Assembly: GCA_034440135.1 (NCBI GenBank)
Contig: JAWXBP010000009.1
Span: 1-64,000 of the forward strand
DNA: 64,000 nt
Source: Planctomycetia bacterium
GTDB taxonomy: Bacteria; Planctomycetota; Planctomycetia; Pirellulales; JALHLM01
Reading direction: 5' to 3'
Below are positions 17,629 to 27,254 of this stretch, one piece after another (position 1 is the stretch's first letter; the number at the start of each line of letters is the position of its first letter). The notes under the pieces are model-generated. The model ran no database searches. It saw only the letters and a list, made by a program, of their open reading frames with translations, and had not been told where the DNA came from. Both the position numbers and the translations under genes were made by a program.

Positions 17629-20015
17629 CGACGCAATTCGCCTTGCTTGGCGGCCCAGCTTTTCCAGCGCGTGACTTGTTCCGCCAGCGGCGGCGCGGGC
17701 AACTCGTCGGCGGCAATCGGAGTTTCGCCGGCCACCGACGGCAAGCTCGCCAAAGCCGCACGGCGTACGCCGAGGTCGTCGTCGAGCATCGCAATTAACA
17801 TGGGCACGAATTCCGCGCTCGCGATGCGGCCCATGGCCTCGGCGGCGCGGATCCGCACCGCGGGATCCAGATCGAGCGCGAGACGTTCCAACGCGGCGGC
17901 GCCGCGGTCATCCTGCCAGGCAGCCAAGGTCTCCGCGGCAGCCAGCCGACAATCCGCATCGCGATGACCGCAGAGGGCCGCGAGCGACCCCAAGTCTTGA
18001 GGCTCCCCGCAGCGACCGATCGCCAGTGCCGCTGTTGCCGCGACATACGAGGTTTCGTCCTCCAACGCGGGAGCCAGCCACGTCACGGCATCGATGCCGG
18101 GTTGTTCGATGAAAAACTCGCAGGCCCGGCGGCGGACGTCGGGCGTCGGATGGCTGAGGGCCGCAGCGGCAAAGCGTCGCGTCGATGCATCGGCCTGAGT
18201 GCGACAAGCGTCGAGCGCTGATTGCCACAACAACGGGTCGTCGGCCAGCAGCACCCGTTCGATCAATCTCCTCGCCGCCAATGGCGTCAGCGGTTTGTCA
18301 CTCGCCTGCTGTGCGACGGCGCTCACGCGCAGTCGCCGCTCCTGCGCGGAGAGCGATTCCCAATCCGCCAATTGACCGATGGCCTCGTTGCGCGACGCCA
18401 GCACTTCGCTGTACACGTTCTCAGGAATCGGTTGGCTCTCACGATCGGTCCAGTCGAGCAATTGCGATTCCAGGTGCGTGTTCGCACGTTGCATCGCGGC
18501 CAGCGCGGCCGGGTCGTTGTCTGCGGTGGCGTCGGTGAGCGCGGCGAGCAATTCGCGTAGCTGTTCCTCGGCCAACTCGTGAGTTTCCAACAAGGGTGGC
18601 GAGGCCTCGCGGACGATTTCGTTGGCGGTCGAATTGCTTCCCTGCGACGTGTGCCATTGTTCGCGCAGCGCCGCCAACGCCGCGGCGCGCGTAGCGGCGT
18701 CAGAGCTGTAACGGAATTCAGCGGCGGCCGGCCAAATTATTTTGAGCGATTCATGCGCCGCCTTCCGCGTATCGACCGCTCCGTCGTCCAGACCCTCGAA
18801 AAGGAGCGGACCGGCGTCGGCCAACGGCCACGTCCCCACGGCTTGGATCGCCGCGCGGCGCACGGACATTGAACGATCGGCGATCAGCGTCCGCGCTATG
18901 GCCGCTCCGTGCTGAGCCTTAACATGCCGCAACGCCCTGGCAGCCGCGGTCCGGACCATCGAATCATTGTCCTTGGCCGCCGCGAATACGGCAGCCTCGT
19001 CGCCTCGCACTGCCAACGCCTCGACGGCGGCGGCGCGTACCATATTCCCTTCCGAGCTCGCGGCCTCGTGCAAGAATGCATCAGACGAAGGGTCCTTAAT
19101 CTTCCCCAGCGCCGCGATCGCCGCGAGCCGCACTTCGAGTTGCGGATCCCGAAATCCCGCGCGGGCCGCCTCGGCCGCCAGCGGAGATTCCATGGCCGCG
19201 AGAGTGCTAACCGTGGCAGCGCGCACGCCGGGATCCAGATCGCTGGCCAGATCGACAAGTTGCGGCGGCGCTGCCGATGGTTTCGCTTTCGCCCAGGCTT
19301 CCACAGCGGCGACGCGCACGGCCGGCTCCGGATCCGACAGCGCCTCCGTGAACGCCATACTGGCTGCGGGCTCGAAGACGGCCGCTCCGCGCCTCACTAA
19401 TTCAACACGAACTTCGACCGGTTGCGCACGAAATGCCAACCCGCCGGTGCCCGATCCGCCGAGCAGTTCAACCCAGGCGTCGCGGGGCGTGCCGGAGTTC
19501 AACTCCGCGAGCGTCTCCACGGCCGCCGCTCGCAACGGGGCGGATAGCCGAGCGTCAGCGATTAATTCGCGAAGTTGCCGCGACGCATCTTCATCTTGAC
19601 CCGCTGCATCCGTGCTCCGCATTAGCAACAGCCGCGCATTCGCTGCCGTGAGTTTGTCCTTGGAGTCGAGATTCTCACGCAACGAATCTTCGTCGATGAG
19701 TAACGTACCGTCGGCGGATTCGAGCGCCACGTGACGCCAGTGCCGGCTCGGGGTAAGAGCATCGCCGGTGCTGACGCGGCGGGCCCAACTGTCCTGGGCC
19801 AAAGGATCATCGCCGGCTGCTGCCGACGCCTCGCGCGGAGCGTCGGTCACGGTCGCTTCGGCCAACGCCTGCGACGGATCTTGCGGTGGCAACACCTCGG
19901 TGCGAAGCCGCCAGCCTTCCGCGCAGCCCAGGATGCAACCCAGCAACGGCGCCGCAACGAGGGCGCGGCGCGCTAGCAACGAGACTGCTCGCGAAAATGA
20001 GAAACCCTGCTCCAC
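17625..20015 (-). CDS. HEAT-repeat lipoprotein
   Basis: About 796 residues if started at the GTG at 20015, which follows AAAGGA; a TTG at 20051 would add 12 residues. The N-terminus has a basic, hydrophobic segment ending LLGCILGC, a plausible lipobox, so the protein is probably anchored in an envelope membrane. The body is a long series of HEAT / PBS-lyase-like repeats of about 31 residues, for example PAVRVAAVEAWAKAKP, SMVRTAAARALRHVK and DPAVRIRAAEAMGRIAS. A central segment (about 440-560) lacks clear repeats. Such superhelical scaffolds bind proteins. It follows another exported helical-repeat protein on the same strand, 51 bp away, so the two may form an operon. Function unknown. Confidence 0.8.
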   Translation of the reverse strand: MEQGFSFSRAVSLLARRALVAAPLLGCILGCAEGWRLRTEVLPPQDPSQALAEATVTDAPREASAAAGDDPLAQDSWARRVSTGDALTPSRHWRHVALESADGTLLIDEDSLRENLDSKDKLTAANARLLLMRSTDAAGQDEDASRQLRELIADARLSAPLRAAAVETLAELNSGTPRDAWVELLGGSGTGGLAFRAQPVEVRVELVRRGAAVFEPAASMAFTEALSDPEPAVRVAAVEAWAKAKPSAAPPQLVDLASDLDPGVRAATVSTLAAMESPLAAEAARAGFRDPQLEVRLAAIAALGKIKDPSSDAFLHEAASSEGNMVRAAAVEALAVRGDEAAVFAAAKDNDSMVRTAAARALRHVKAQHGAAIARTLIADRSMSVRRAAIQAVGTWPLADAGPLLFEGLDDGAVDTRKAAHESLKIIWPAAAEFRYSSDAATRAAALAALREQWHTSQGSNSTANEIVREASPPLLETHELAEEQLRELLAALTDATADNDPAALAAMQRANTHLESQLLDWTDRESQPIPENVYSEVLASRNEAIGQLADWESLSAQERRLRVSAVAQQASDKPLTPLAARRLIERVLLADDPLLWQSALDACRTQADASTRRFAAAALSHPTPDVRRRACEFFIEQPGIDAVTWLAPALEDETSYVAATAALAIGRCGEPQDLGSLAALCGHRDADCRLAAAETLAAWQDDRGAAALERLALDLDPAVRIRAAEAMGRIASAEFVPMLIAMLDDDLGVRRAALASLPSVAGETPIAADELPAPPLAEQVTRWKSWAAKQGELRR

Positions 20016-20066
20016 GCGGGCAAATCCTTTTGCCGGAAAGTGGACAACCAACTACTCGGCCGAGGC

Positions 20067-21344
20067 TTATTCGAGACCGGAACCAAACTCGTAGAGATCT
20101 TCCTCACCTTCAGCCGGCTCGCCTGACGATTCGTCTTCGGAGAGGTTCGCCCTGGCGTCCGCGTCAAGTTCGCTGCTGTACTCGCCAGCCTTCCACTTAT
20201 TCATGATTTCCTTGATCGCGATCACCACTCGAGCTTCACTCGCAATCTTCGAGCTTTCGCATGCCTCGGCCATCTTGCTCATGGCGTTGACCATCTGGGT
20301 GGATTCGCTCTTTTGCGCCGCGTCCATCAATGTGACCAACGCGTTCGGCGCTGGATCACTAAGTCCGGCAATGCCGCGCTTCACGGAGAAAATCACGTCA
20401 CGCAACTCGCGCCGCGTGATTTCCTGGTCGACGGCCGTTTCGAGGAGAGATTGATAACCCGCGATCAATGCCGGCAGATCGACTTGCGCTCCTGCTACAT
20501 ACTTGAGCTGGCCAAGCGACACGGCGGCGCGGTTGCGGAGCCAGATGGGCCGATTTGCGTCGACGAGCCGGGCCTGGAGCGCCGCGACGATTTCCGGCGT
20601 CGGCGTCTCCGTGGCCCCCAGCGCTTCCATCGCCCGGGATTCAAACCAGAACTTCACGTTGCGCTTGCGGGTCGCTTCCGGCGACTTGTCCAACTCATCG
20701 AGATACGCCAGCACGCCGTTAGCGATCTCCGCCCGAGCCGCCGCGTTATTATCGAGCGTGGCGTGACGCGACAACCCGTTCACCGCCGCGAGCCGCGCGG
20801 AGTCGTGCGCCTTGGTGTTCGCCAGCAGTTTGAGCAATTCCGGACGCGCGGCCGCCAGCGGGACGGGGTTGGATTGTCCTTTGCGCTCGACGCTATCCAA
20901 GTCGGCCAGCAACAACGCGAGATTGTAGCGGACCGTGGGATGCAGATTCGGCTTCAAACCAACAATCAGTCGCGGCAAATGTTGCAGCAGGAAGGCGTTC
21001 GCCGCGTCGTGCGCCGCGGGCGCCGCCGCATTGCCCGAGGTCTGCAATTGCTTCTTGATATCAAGCCGCGTCTTGTGAATGTCTTTGTCCTTCGCCGGAT
21101 TCGTCATCTCGGCGAACTTCGCCACGTAAAAATTCTGCAAATCCTTGGCGTTGGGCACAGCGCCGGCGTTCAGGTCGGCGCCCACGGCCGCTTGCTTGGC
21201 GACATCAAATCCCGCCGGACGCTTGAACTGGTCGTACTTGACCTTCTGGCCCCATGCCGAGTCACCGGCCAAAAGCGCGAAGGTCGTCAAAATCCCGATC
21301 CCCAGGCTTCGCTGAGCCGATCGAAGCACGCATGCATTCGCCAT
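20067..21344 (-). CDS. Exported helical-repeat (HEAT-like) protein
   Basis: 425 residues. It has a signal peptide (basic N-terminus, then LGIGILTTFALLAGDSAWG). The mature part is predicted helical with HEAT-like units (NLHPTVRYNLALLLADLD, DSARLAAVNGLSRHA, WLRNRAAVSLGQLKY). The C-terminus is acidic (EDESSGEPAEGEEDLYEF). It precedes the HEAT-repeat lipoprotein in the same direction and probably shares its transcript, suggesting that both act in the same envelope complex. I recognise no enzyme domain. ATG at 21344; the preceding 400 bp should hold the promoter. Confidence 0.75.
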   Translation of the reverse strand: MANACVLRSAQRSLGIGILTTFALLAGDSAWGQKVKYDQFKRPAGFDVAKQAAVGADLNAGAVPNAKDLQNFYVAKFAEMTNPAKDKDIHKTRLDIKKQLQTSGNAAAPAAHDAANAFLLQHLPRLIVGLKPNLHPTVRYNLALLLADLDSVERKGQSNPVPLAAARPELLKLLANTKAHDSARLAAVNGLSRHATLDNNAAARAEIANGVLAYLDELDKSPEATRKRNVKFWFESRAMEALGATETPTPEIVAALQARLVDANRPIWLRNRAAVSLGQLKYVAGAQVDLPALIAGYQSLLETAVDQEITRRELRDVIFSVKRGIAGLSDPAPNALVTLMDAAQKSESTQMVNAMSKMAEACESSKIASEARVVIAIKEIMNKWKAGEYSSELDADARANLSEDESSGEPAEGEEDLYEFGSGLE

Positions 21345-22057
<713 letters not shown>

Positions 22058-22073
22058 CTACGCCGCCTTGCGG

Positions 22074-22384
22074 TCTATCGCGAGAAATCGCTGGCGGCGA
22101 TCCGCCGCATTATTGGTTTCTGCGGCTTTTCTGCTTGGCACCTTTTCTGCTTCGGCATCGCGGGTGATACGGATCGCAACCGTGTTGTTAACATCCGTGA
22201 CCTGAACAACGTCCGCAACTATTTCGGCACATCGGTGGCGCAAACGGTGCCGGAGCCGAGCGGCATTGTCCTCGCCGCGTTGGGATTGGCGAGTGCGCTC
22301 GCGTGCATGCCGCGCAATTCCCGATCCGGCCGAGGTCGCAGACCTCGGCTACAGAAAGCAGTTGCAGTAAGCGGCGCCGGCTAG
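22074..22384 (+). pseudogene. Frameshifted dockerin/PEP-CTERM protein remnant
   Basis: One frame (22074 onward) encodes a signal-peptide-like stretch (RWRRSAALLVSAAFLLGTFS, then ASAS). About 90 bp later a different frame, from 22163, encodes GDTDRNRVVNIRDLNN, a dockerin-type calcium loop as found at the end of planctomycete PEP-CTERM proteins. It continues to TVPEPSGIVLAALGLASALA, the PEP-CTERM sorting signal: VPEP, a membrane helix, then a basic tail. The stop at 22382-22384 overlaps the glgC stop on the other strand. The whole extracellular body is missing and the two ends are out of frame, so this is a deletion remnant. Exosortase/PEP-CTERM sorting is a known system; no exosortase gene is in the window. 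Confidence 0.8.
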
Positions 22385-23643
22385 TGCATCGCCAGTTCCG
22401 CTTCCGCGAAGTGTTCCACGCCGTCGGCTTTGGCGATGACTACCACGCCGTTGTCCGTCACCGTAAAGCCGCGGCTGCGGTCGTGGTCGTGGTCGTAGCC
22501 GATTTCGATGCCGGGCGGAATGTGGACGCCCTTGTCGATGATCGCGCGGCGGACTTTCGCGTGCCGGCCGATGTCGACGTTGTCGAACAGGATCGACTCT
22601 TCGACGTGGGCGAAGCTGTTCACCCGGGTGTTGGAACCCAGGATCGACCTTCGCACGTGTCCGCCGGAGATAATTGAGCCCAAGCAGACGATGCTATCGA
22701 GGGCCTCGCCGCGGCGGGCGTCGCTGCCGTCTTCGGCGAACACGAACTTCGGCGGCGGGATGTTCGGCAGGAACGTCCGGATCGGCCAATGGTCGTCGTA
22801 CAGGTTCAACTGCGGATCGACCTCGATCAGATCCATGTTGGCTTCGTAGTACGCGTCCAGCGTGCCCACGTCGCGCCAATACGCGTCGCGCTTCCGGTTC
22901 TCGTCCAGGAACGGGAACGCGTACACGCGGTGATCGCTGATGATCGACGGGATGATGTTCCGGCCGAAATCGTGCTGGCTGTCGTGCTTCGTGGCGTCGA
23001 GGCAAAGCTGGTCGAACAAGAACCGCGCCGTGAAGACATACACGCCCATCGACGCCAACACGTGCTGATCGTCGCCGGGAATGGTCTTCGGGTCGGACGG
23101 TTTCTCCGCGAAGCCGATCACGCGATCGTGCTCGTCAATCTGCATCACGCCGAAGTGACGAGCGTCGTCCTTCGAGACACGCAGGGCCGCGACGGTGAGG
23201 TCGGCCCGATTGCGCTTATGGGCTTCCACGAGCTTGTGGTAGTCCATCTTGTAGATATGATCGCCGGCCAGGATGACGACGTACTCGGGCCGTTCCTTCT
23301 CCAACGTGTAGATGTTCTGGTAAACCGCGTCAGCGGTGCCTTGGTACCAGTGTTCGTCGATCCGCTGTTGGGGCGGTACGACATCGACGAATTCGCCGAG
23401 TTCCCGGCAGAAATAGCGGTGCCAACCGAGGTTGATGTGCCTGTCGAGGCTCATCGCCTTGTATTGCGTGAGCACCAGCATCTTGCGCAAACCGCTGTTG
23501 AGGCAGTTCGACAACGTGAAGTCGATGATCCGGTACGCGCCGCCGAACGGCACGGTCGGCTTGGCACGATCTCGGGTGAGGGGCTCCAGTCGCGAACCTT
23601 TACCGCCGGCCAGAATTACGGCCAACACGCCGTCCATGCTCAT
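22381..23643 (-). CDS. glgC: Glucose-1-phosphate adenylyltransferase
   Basis: 420 residues. It makes ADP-glucose from ATP and glucose-1-phosphate, the committed step of bacterial glycogen synthesis. The N-terminal nucleotidyltransferase has LAVILAGGKGSRLEPLTRDR and KPTVPFGGAYRIIDF, then the ADP-glucose signature HIYKMDYHKLVEAH and the substrate-binding region FAEKP. The C-terminal left-handed beta-helix has hexapeptide-like repeats with SIILGSNTRVNSFAHVEES-type spacing. I chose the ATG at 23643, preceded by GAGAGG; a second ATG lies 30 bp upstream. glgX is 5 kb away in the opposite direction. Confidence 0.95.
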   Translation of the reverse strand: MSMDGVLAVILAGGKGSRLEPLTRDRAKPTVPFGGAYRIIDFTLSNCLNSGLRKMLVLTQYKAMSLDRHINLGWHRYFCRELGEFVDVVPPQQRIDEHWYQGTADAVYQNIYTLEKERPEYVVILAGDHIYKMDYHKLVEAHKRNRADLTVAALRVSKDDARHFGVMQIDEHDRVIGFAEKPSDPKTIPGDDQHVLASMGVYVFTARFLFDQLCLDATKHDSQHDFGRNIIPSIISDHRVYAFPFLDENRKRDAYWRDVGTLDAYYEANMDLIEVDPQLNLYDDHWPIRTFLPNIPPPKFVFAEDGSDARRGEALDSIVCLGSIISGGHVRRSILGSNTRVNSFAHVEESILFDNVDIGRHAKVRRAIIDKGVHIPPGIEIGYDHDHDRSRGFTVTDNGVVVIAKADGVEHFAEAELAMH

Positions 23644-23940
23644 CGTGTGCGCCTCTCTCAGTGAGAATTTCAACGGTGCTGGTGATGTGGTCGCACTGCC
23701 CCACGTATTCTATCGGTCGGGGGGTGGGGGCTGTATAGGGCGAGTGAAAGACTTCCGCCTTTGCAGCGTTACATCGTTCTATCGATTCTGCGGGGCGAGC
23801 AGCGTGAAAGGCGAAATCTCTCGCAGCTAGCTCAAGGTGCTAGCGCGAATTAAGGCGTATAAAGCATAAAGCTGGCATTTTCCACACTTCTCGCCGCGCG
23901 CTGCTGGCTTCTTGGCGACCAATTCTTCTACACTGCCCCC

Positions 23941-25041
23941 GTGCCACACCGCATTCTGCACATAATTCCTTCCTTGGACCGCTCGGGGGCTGAAAAACAG
24001 CTCGTGATGCTGGCGCGCGGGCTGCCTCGCGATCGGTTCGACGTGCATGTCTGCGTTCTGACGCGGTCCGGCCCCCTGAGCGAGGAGCTGGATCGGGCCG
24101 GCATCCCATGGACGCTGATCGGCAAGCGGTGGAAGGCCGATCCGTTCGCCTATCTGCGACTTAAACGGCACCTCCAGGACGTGCAGCCAGACCTGGTACA
24201 AACCTGGCTGTTCGCGGCCAATAGCTTTGGGCGCGCCGCGGCGCTGGCGGCCGGCGTCCGGCATGTCGTGGCGAGCGAACGTTCCGTCGATCCTTGGAAA
24301 ACCTGGTGGCAGTTCGCGATCGACCGGCGCCTCGCCGCGCGCACTGATGCCATCGTCGTGAACAGTTCCGGCGTGAGCGACTTCTACATTCGGCACGGTT
24401 TGCCGGTCGACAAATTTGTTGTCATCCCCAACGGCATCGAACCGCCACGGCCGAGCCGGCTCACCCGGGAGGCGCTGCTCGATTCGCTAGGGTTGCCCCA
24501 CGCCACTCGACTCATTGGCACGGTCGGACGCCTGTGGCCGCAGAAGCGGATGAAAGACCTGATCTGGGCGGCGGACTTGCTGAAGGTTATCCGCGACGAC
24601 GTGCATCTGGTAATCGTGGGCGACGGCCCGTTGCGCGACCGGCTGGAACGTTACCGCCGGCAGGTCCGCATCGAAGACCGCGTGCATTTCTTGGGACACC
24701 GCGACGACGTCCCGGATTTGTTACCGCACTTCGACGTGTACTGGCTGGCCAGCGGCTACGAAGGTTTGCCGAATGTAGTCATGGAAGCGATGGCGTCCGG
24801 CGTGCCCGTCGTGGCGACCGATATTCCCGGCACGCGCGATTTAGTTCAACAGGACGCGACCGGGTTCCTCGTGCGCGTGGGCGACCGCGCCGGTTTTGCC
24901 AGATACACGCTGAAGCTGCTCGAAGACGCGGCGCTGCGTCATCGAATCGGCGTAGCGGCGCGCGAGCGCATGAACAGCGAGTACAGCGTGGAATGCATGA
25001 TCGCGCGCTACGGCGAGCTCTACGCGCGCTTGCTGTCCTAA
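23941..25041 (+). CDS. GT4-family glycosyltransferase
   Basis: 366 residues, GTG start. It has a GT-B fold: an N-terminal acceptor domain beginning HRILHIIPSLDRSGAEKQL, and a C-terminal donor domain with VGRLWPQKRMKDLIWA and the EX7E motif in YEGLPNVVMEAMASGVP. Such enzymes transfer sugar from an NDP-sugar to a lipid- or glycan-linked acceptor at the cytoplasmic membrane face. It sits just upstream of the surface-glycan region but is separated from it by the BBP7 gene. No membrane segment. Donor and acceptor unknown. Confidence 0.9.
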   Translation: MPHRILHIIPSLDRSGAEKQLVMLARGLPRDRFDVHVCVLTRSGPLSEELDRAGIPWTLIGKRWKADPFAYLRLKRHLQDVQPDLVQTWLFAANSFGRAAALAAGVRHVVASERSVDPWKTWWQFAIDRRLAARTDAIVVNSSGVSDFYIRHGLPVDKFVVIPNGIEPPRPSRLTREALLDSLGLPHATRLIGTVGRLWPQKRMKDLIWAADLLKVIRDDVHLVIVGDGPLRDRLERYRRQVRIEDRVHFLGHRDDVPDLLPHFDVYWLASGYEGLPNVVMEAMASGVPVVATDIPGTRDLVQQDATGFLVRVGDRAGFARYTLKLLEDAALRHRIGVAARERMNSEYSVECMIARYGELYARLLS

Positions 25042-25600
25042 CGATCAATCGCTCGACCTCAAAAAAACGTGGGTGCCTGGGGCAGCGGAGTCCAGTTCGC
25101 GGCCTCCATGGTCGAGCCACTGGGGCTTTGATCAATGAATCAACAAGTCGCCATGATGCCCCAGCTCGTTCGACTTGGTTGCTCCGTACATTCGCCCCAG
25201 CCCCAGGCGCCCAACGTCATCCACTTGAGCGCTGACGCTTCCGGCTCTAACGTGCGCGGCGCATGCGCCGCGGGCTACTTCTATTCCGCGGCGTACTGCG
25301 ATGCGTTGTGCGTAGAGTCTGATCGAGTTGCCGAATGCTCTCGACGCAGCGCTTCGCGCGTCGCGACTTGAAAAAAACTCGCGCTCTCACCAGGAATGCC
25401 GCGAATTGCCGCCGCCGGCGCGTCGATCAGAGATTCCTGGACGGAGCGCCATTTAGACAGGAAACGGATTTCCAACATCGGGCACGGCCGGAGCGCCGCA
25501 GCCCGCTGGGTAGGTCTCTCGGAAGAGGCCGGGGCCGGACGGTGACGAGGGGTCGCCGCGCCAGCGCCGCATTTCTGTACCCCGAAAGGAGTCCGTAAGC
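25042..25600. other. 559-bp intergenic region with an 18-bp palindrome
   Basis: No convincing gene. It holds a perfect 18-bp palindrome CGCGGCGCATGCGCCGCG at 25255-25272 and a weak 14-bp inverted repeat (TGGGTGCCTGGGGC at 25070, complemented with one mismatch at 25200-25213). The last 20 bp carry the strong AAAGGAG ribosome-binding site of the BBP7 gene. A short frame at 25135-25371 has no family resemblance. Confidence 0.6.
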
Positions 25601-26878
25601 ATGAGATTTCGCAGCTGTGTTTTGGCCGTTGGCGGCCTGTTGACCCTGACGAGCGCGGCGATCGCGCAACAAGGTCGAGGTTATGGATCACCAGGCCTGT
25701 TGGCCGTGCCTGAATCATCGCCGAGCTACGTGAACCCGTGGCGCGGCCAGGCGTATCCCACGAGCGCCCAAATCGAGGAACCGAGCCCGGCCGATATGGT
25801 CCCGCCGATTCCCGAAGCCCCCGTCGACACCGGCAGCATGTACGACGAAGCCCTGAGCAACGACGACTACAGTGGCTGCGGCGATTGCTGCACGCCTTGC
25901 ACGCCACGGTGGTATGTCGCCGCGGGCGGACTGTACATGAATCGTGACGGCTCGAACGACTTCTGGACGACGTACGAAAACAACGTGCCGTTCAACCAGA
26001 TGATGCATTCGCCGGACACCGATTGGAACGGCGGCTTCTTCGCCACGATTGGGCATCGCTTCGGCTGCTGCTCGCAGCATGCGATCGAAGGCAGCTTCTG
26101 GATGCTCGATCCGCTCGAAGGTGAGAACCAGGTCGGTCGCACGGGCGCTAATACGTTGGCGACGCCGATTGACCTGGGCGACGTCACGATCGGCCCAAAC
26201 CCGGCGACGTTCTACTTCGACGACGCGCAAACGCACCGCATCACGCGGCACGATGAGATCTATAACGTCGAGGTGAATTATTATTACGACCTGTTGCCGG
26301 CCGCCTACAATCGCGCATTCAGCGCTCAGTTGTTGATGGGCGTGCGTTACTTCCGCTTCGACGAGAACCTGGTGTTTAGCTCGGTGATCAACGGCAGCAC
26401 CTTCGGCGCCAACGGCGGCGCCGACGAGGCTCACCTGGGCATCCGAGCTGAGAACAATCTGGTCGGCTTCCAGATCGGCACGCGGTTGAACTATTATCTG
26501 ACGCAGGACTTGAGCTTCTTCGCGACGCCTAAGTTCGGCATCTATGGGAACGACATCCAGCAGCGCGTTTCGCTCGCCAGCGGCGACGGCTTCAACGGTG
26601 TGGCGGCGCCGGTCGGCGGCCCGGTGGGCGGCTTCCCGTTCGAATCGAGCAAGCGTGACGTATCGGTGCTCGCGGAATTGGACCTGGGAGTGAATTGGCA
26701 GTTGACGCAGCGTTGGAGCGTGTTCGGCGGCTACCGCCTGGTGGCGGTCAGCGGCCTGGCCCTCTCCGACGAACAGATCCCGGCCTTCCTGGTGGATTAC
26801 CCGGCGATCAACGACATCGACAGCAACGGACACCTGTTGTTGCACGGCGGATTCGCCGGTGTGCAATACGCCTATTAA
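25601..26878 (+). CDS. BBP7-family outer-membrane beta-barrel protein
   Basis: 425 residues. A signal peptide (CVLAVGGLLTLTSAAIAQ) is followed by a linker with YSGCGDCCTPCTPRWYVAAG and a series of amphipathic beta strands rich in aromatic residues and Asn (GGLYMNRD, IGHRFGCCSQHAIEGSFW, VEVNYYYDLLP, LLMGVRYFRFDE, VGFQIGTRLNYYLTQDLSFF, WSVFGGYRLVAVSGLAL). The chain ends GGFAGVQYAY, with an aromatic final residue as usual for BAM-assembled barrels. BBP7-like proteins are abundant outer-membrane proteins in Planctomycetes. Strong AAAGGAG ribosome-binding site. A clear terminator follows. A role as porin or adhesin is inferred. Confidence 0.88.
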   Translation: MRFRSCVLAVGGLLTLTSAAIAQQGRGYGSPGLLAVPESSPSYVNPWRGQAYPTSAQIEEPSPADMVPPIPEAPVDTGSMYDEALSNDDYSGCGDCCTPCTPRWYVAAGGLYMNRDGSNDFWTTYENNVPFNQMMHSPDTDWNGGFFATIGHRFGCCSQHAIEGSFWMLDPLEGENQVGRTGANTLATPIDLGDVTIGPNPATFYFDDAQTHRITRHDEIYNVEVNYYYDLLPAAYNRAFSAQLLMGVRYFRFDENLVFSSVINGSTFGANGGADEAHLGIRAENNLVGFQIGTRLNYYLTQDLSFFATPKFGIYGNDIQQRVSLASGDGFNGVAAPVGGPVGGFPFESSKRDVSVLAELDLGVNWQLTQRWSVFGGYRLVAVSGLALSDEQIPAFLVDYPAINDIDSNGHLLLHGGFAGVQYAY

Positions 26879-26933
26879 GACGAGCATCCTGGAGAGATTT
26901 TTCAGCCCACAGAAATCGGCTCGGTCCCCTTCG

Positions 26934-26975
26934 TCGCCCCTGGTCGCAAAATTCGCGGCCAGGGGCGATTTTTCG
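26934..26975 (+). terminator. Rho-independent terminator after BBP7 gene
   Basis: TCGCCCCTGG at 26934 pairs perfectly with CCAGGGGCGA ending at 26968, and is followed by TTTTT. Confidence 0.9.
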
Positions 26976-27034
26976 TTGTCGGGGACGGAATCTTCGGGCC
27001 GCGAAGGCGTGGTGCGCCGCCGCTGATTGCGAAC

Positions 27035-27099
27035 AAGCCCAGGGAAGGCCTCCCAAATCGTGGGCGATAGCAATGACTTCGAGGGCCTTCCCTGGGCTT
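27035..27099. repeat. 65-bp palindromic element, copy 2 of 4
   Basis: The outer arms AAGCCCAGGGAAGGC and complement are identical to the other copies; the inner loop is unrelated. It lies downstream of the BBP7 terminator and upstream of the HAD gene. Confidence 0.9.
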
Positions 27100-27254
27100 A
27101 GCGTCGCTGCGGATGGATGCAGCGCAACCTGCCCCGTTGCTTAGCCTTGCCGACGCACCGAGATTGGCGTTCCGCCGCCGCTCGAATGCCGCTAGATTGG
27201 GCCGCGCCGACGGATGTTCGGCGAGTGCTACCGATGCCAGGGAGGGCAGAAACC

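Noticed and set aside
25135-25371. 78-residue plus-strand frame in the intergenic region
   Set aside because: No ribosome site or family features; cysteine and serine composition looks random, and the palindrome at 25255 lies inside.
27117-27254. Upstream extension of the HAD hydrolase
   Set aside because: Arginine/leucine-rich run-through with no motif; the GGAGGG site places the start at 27255.
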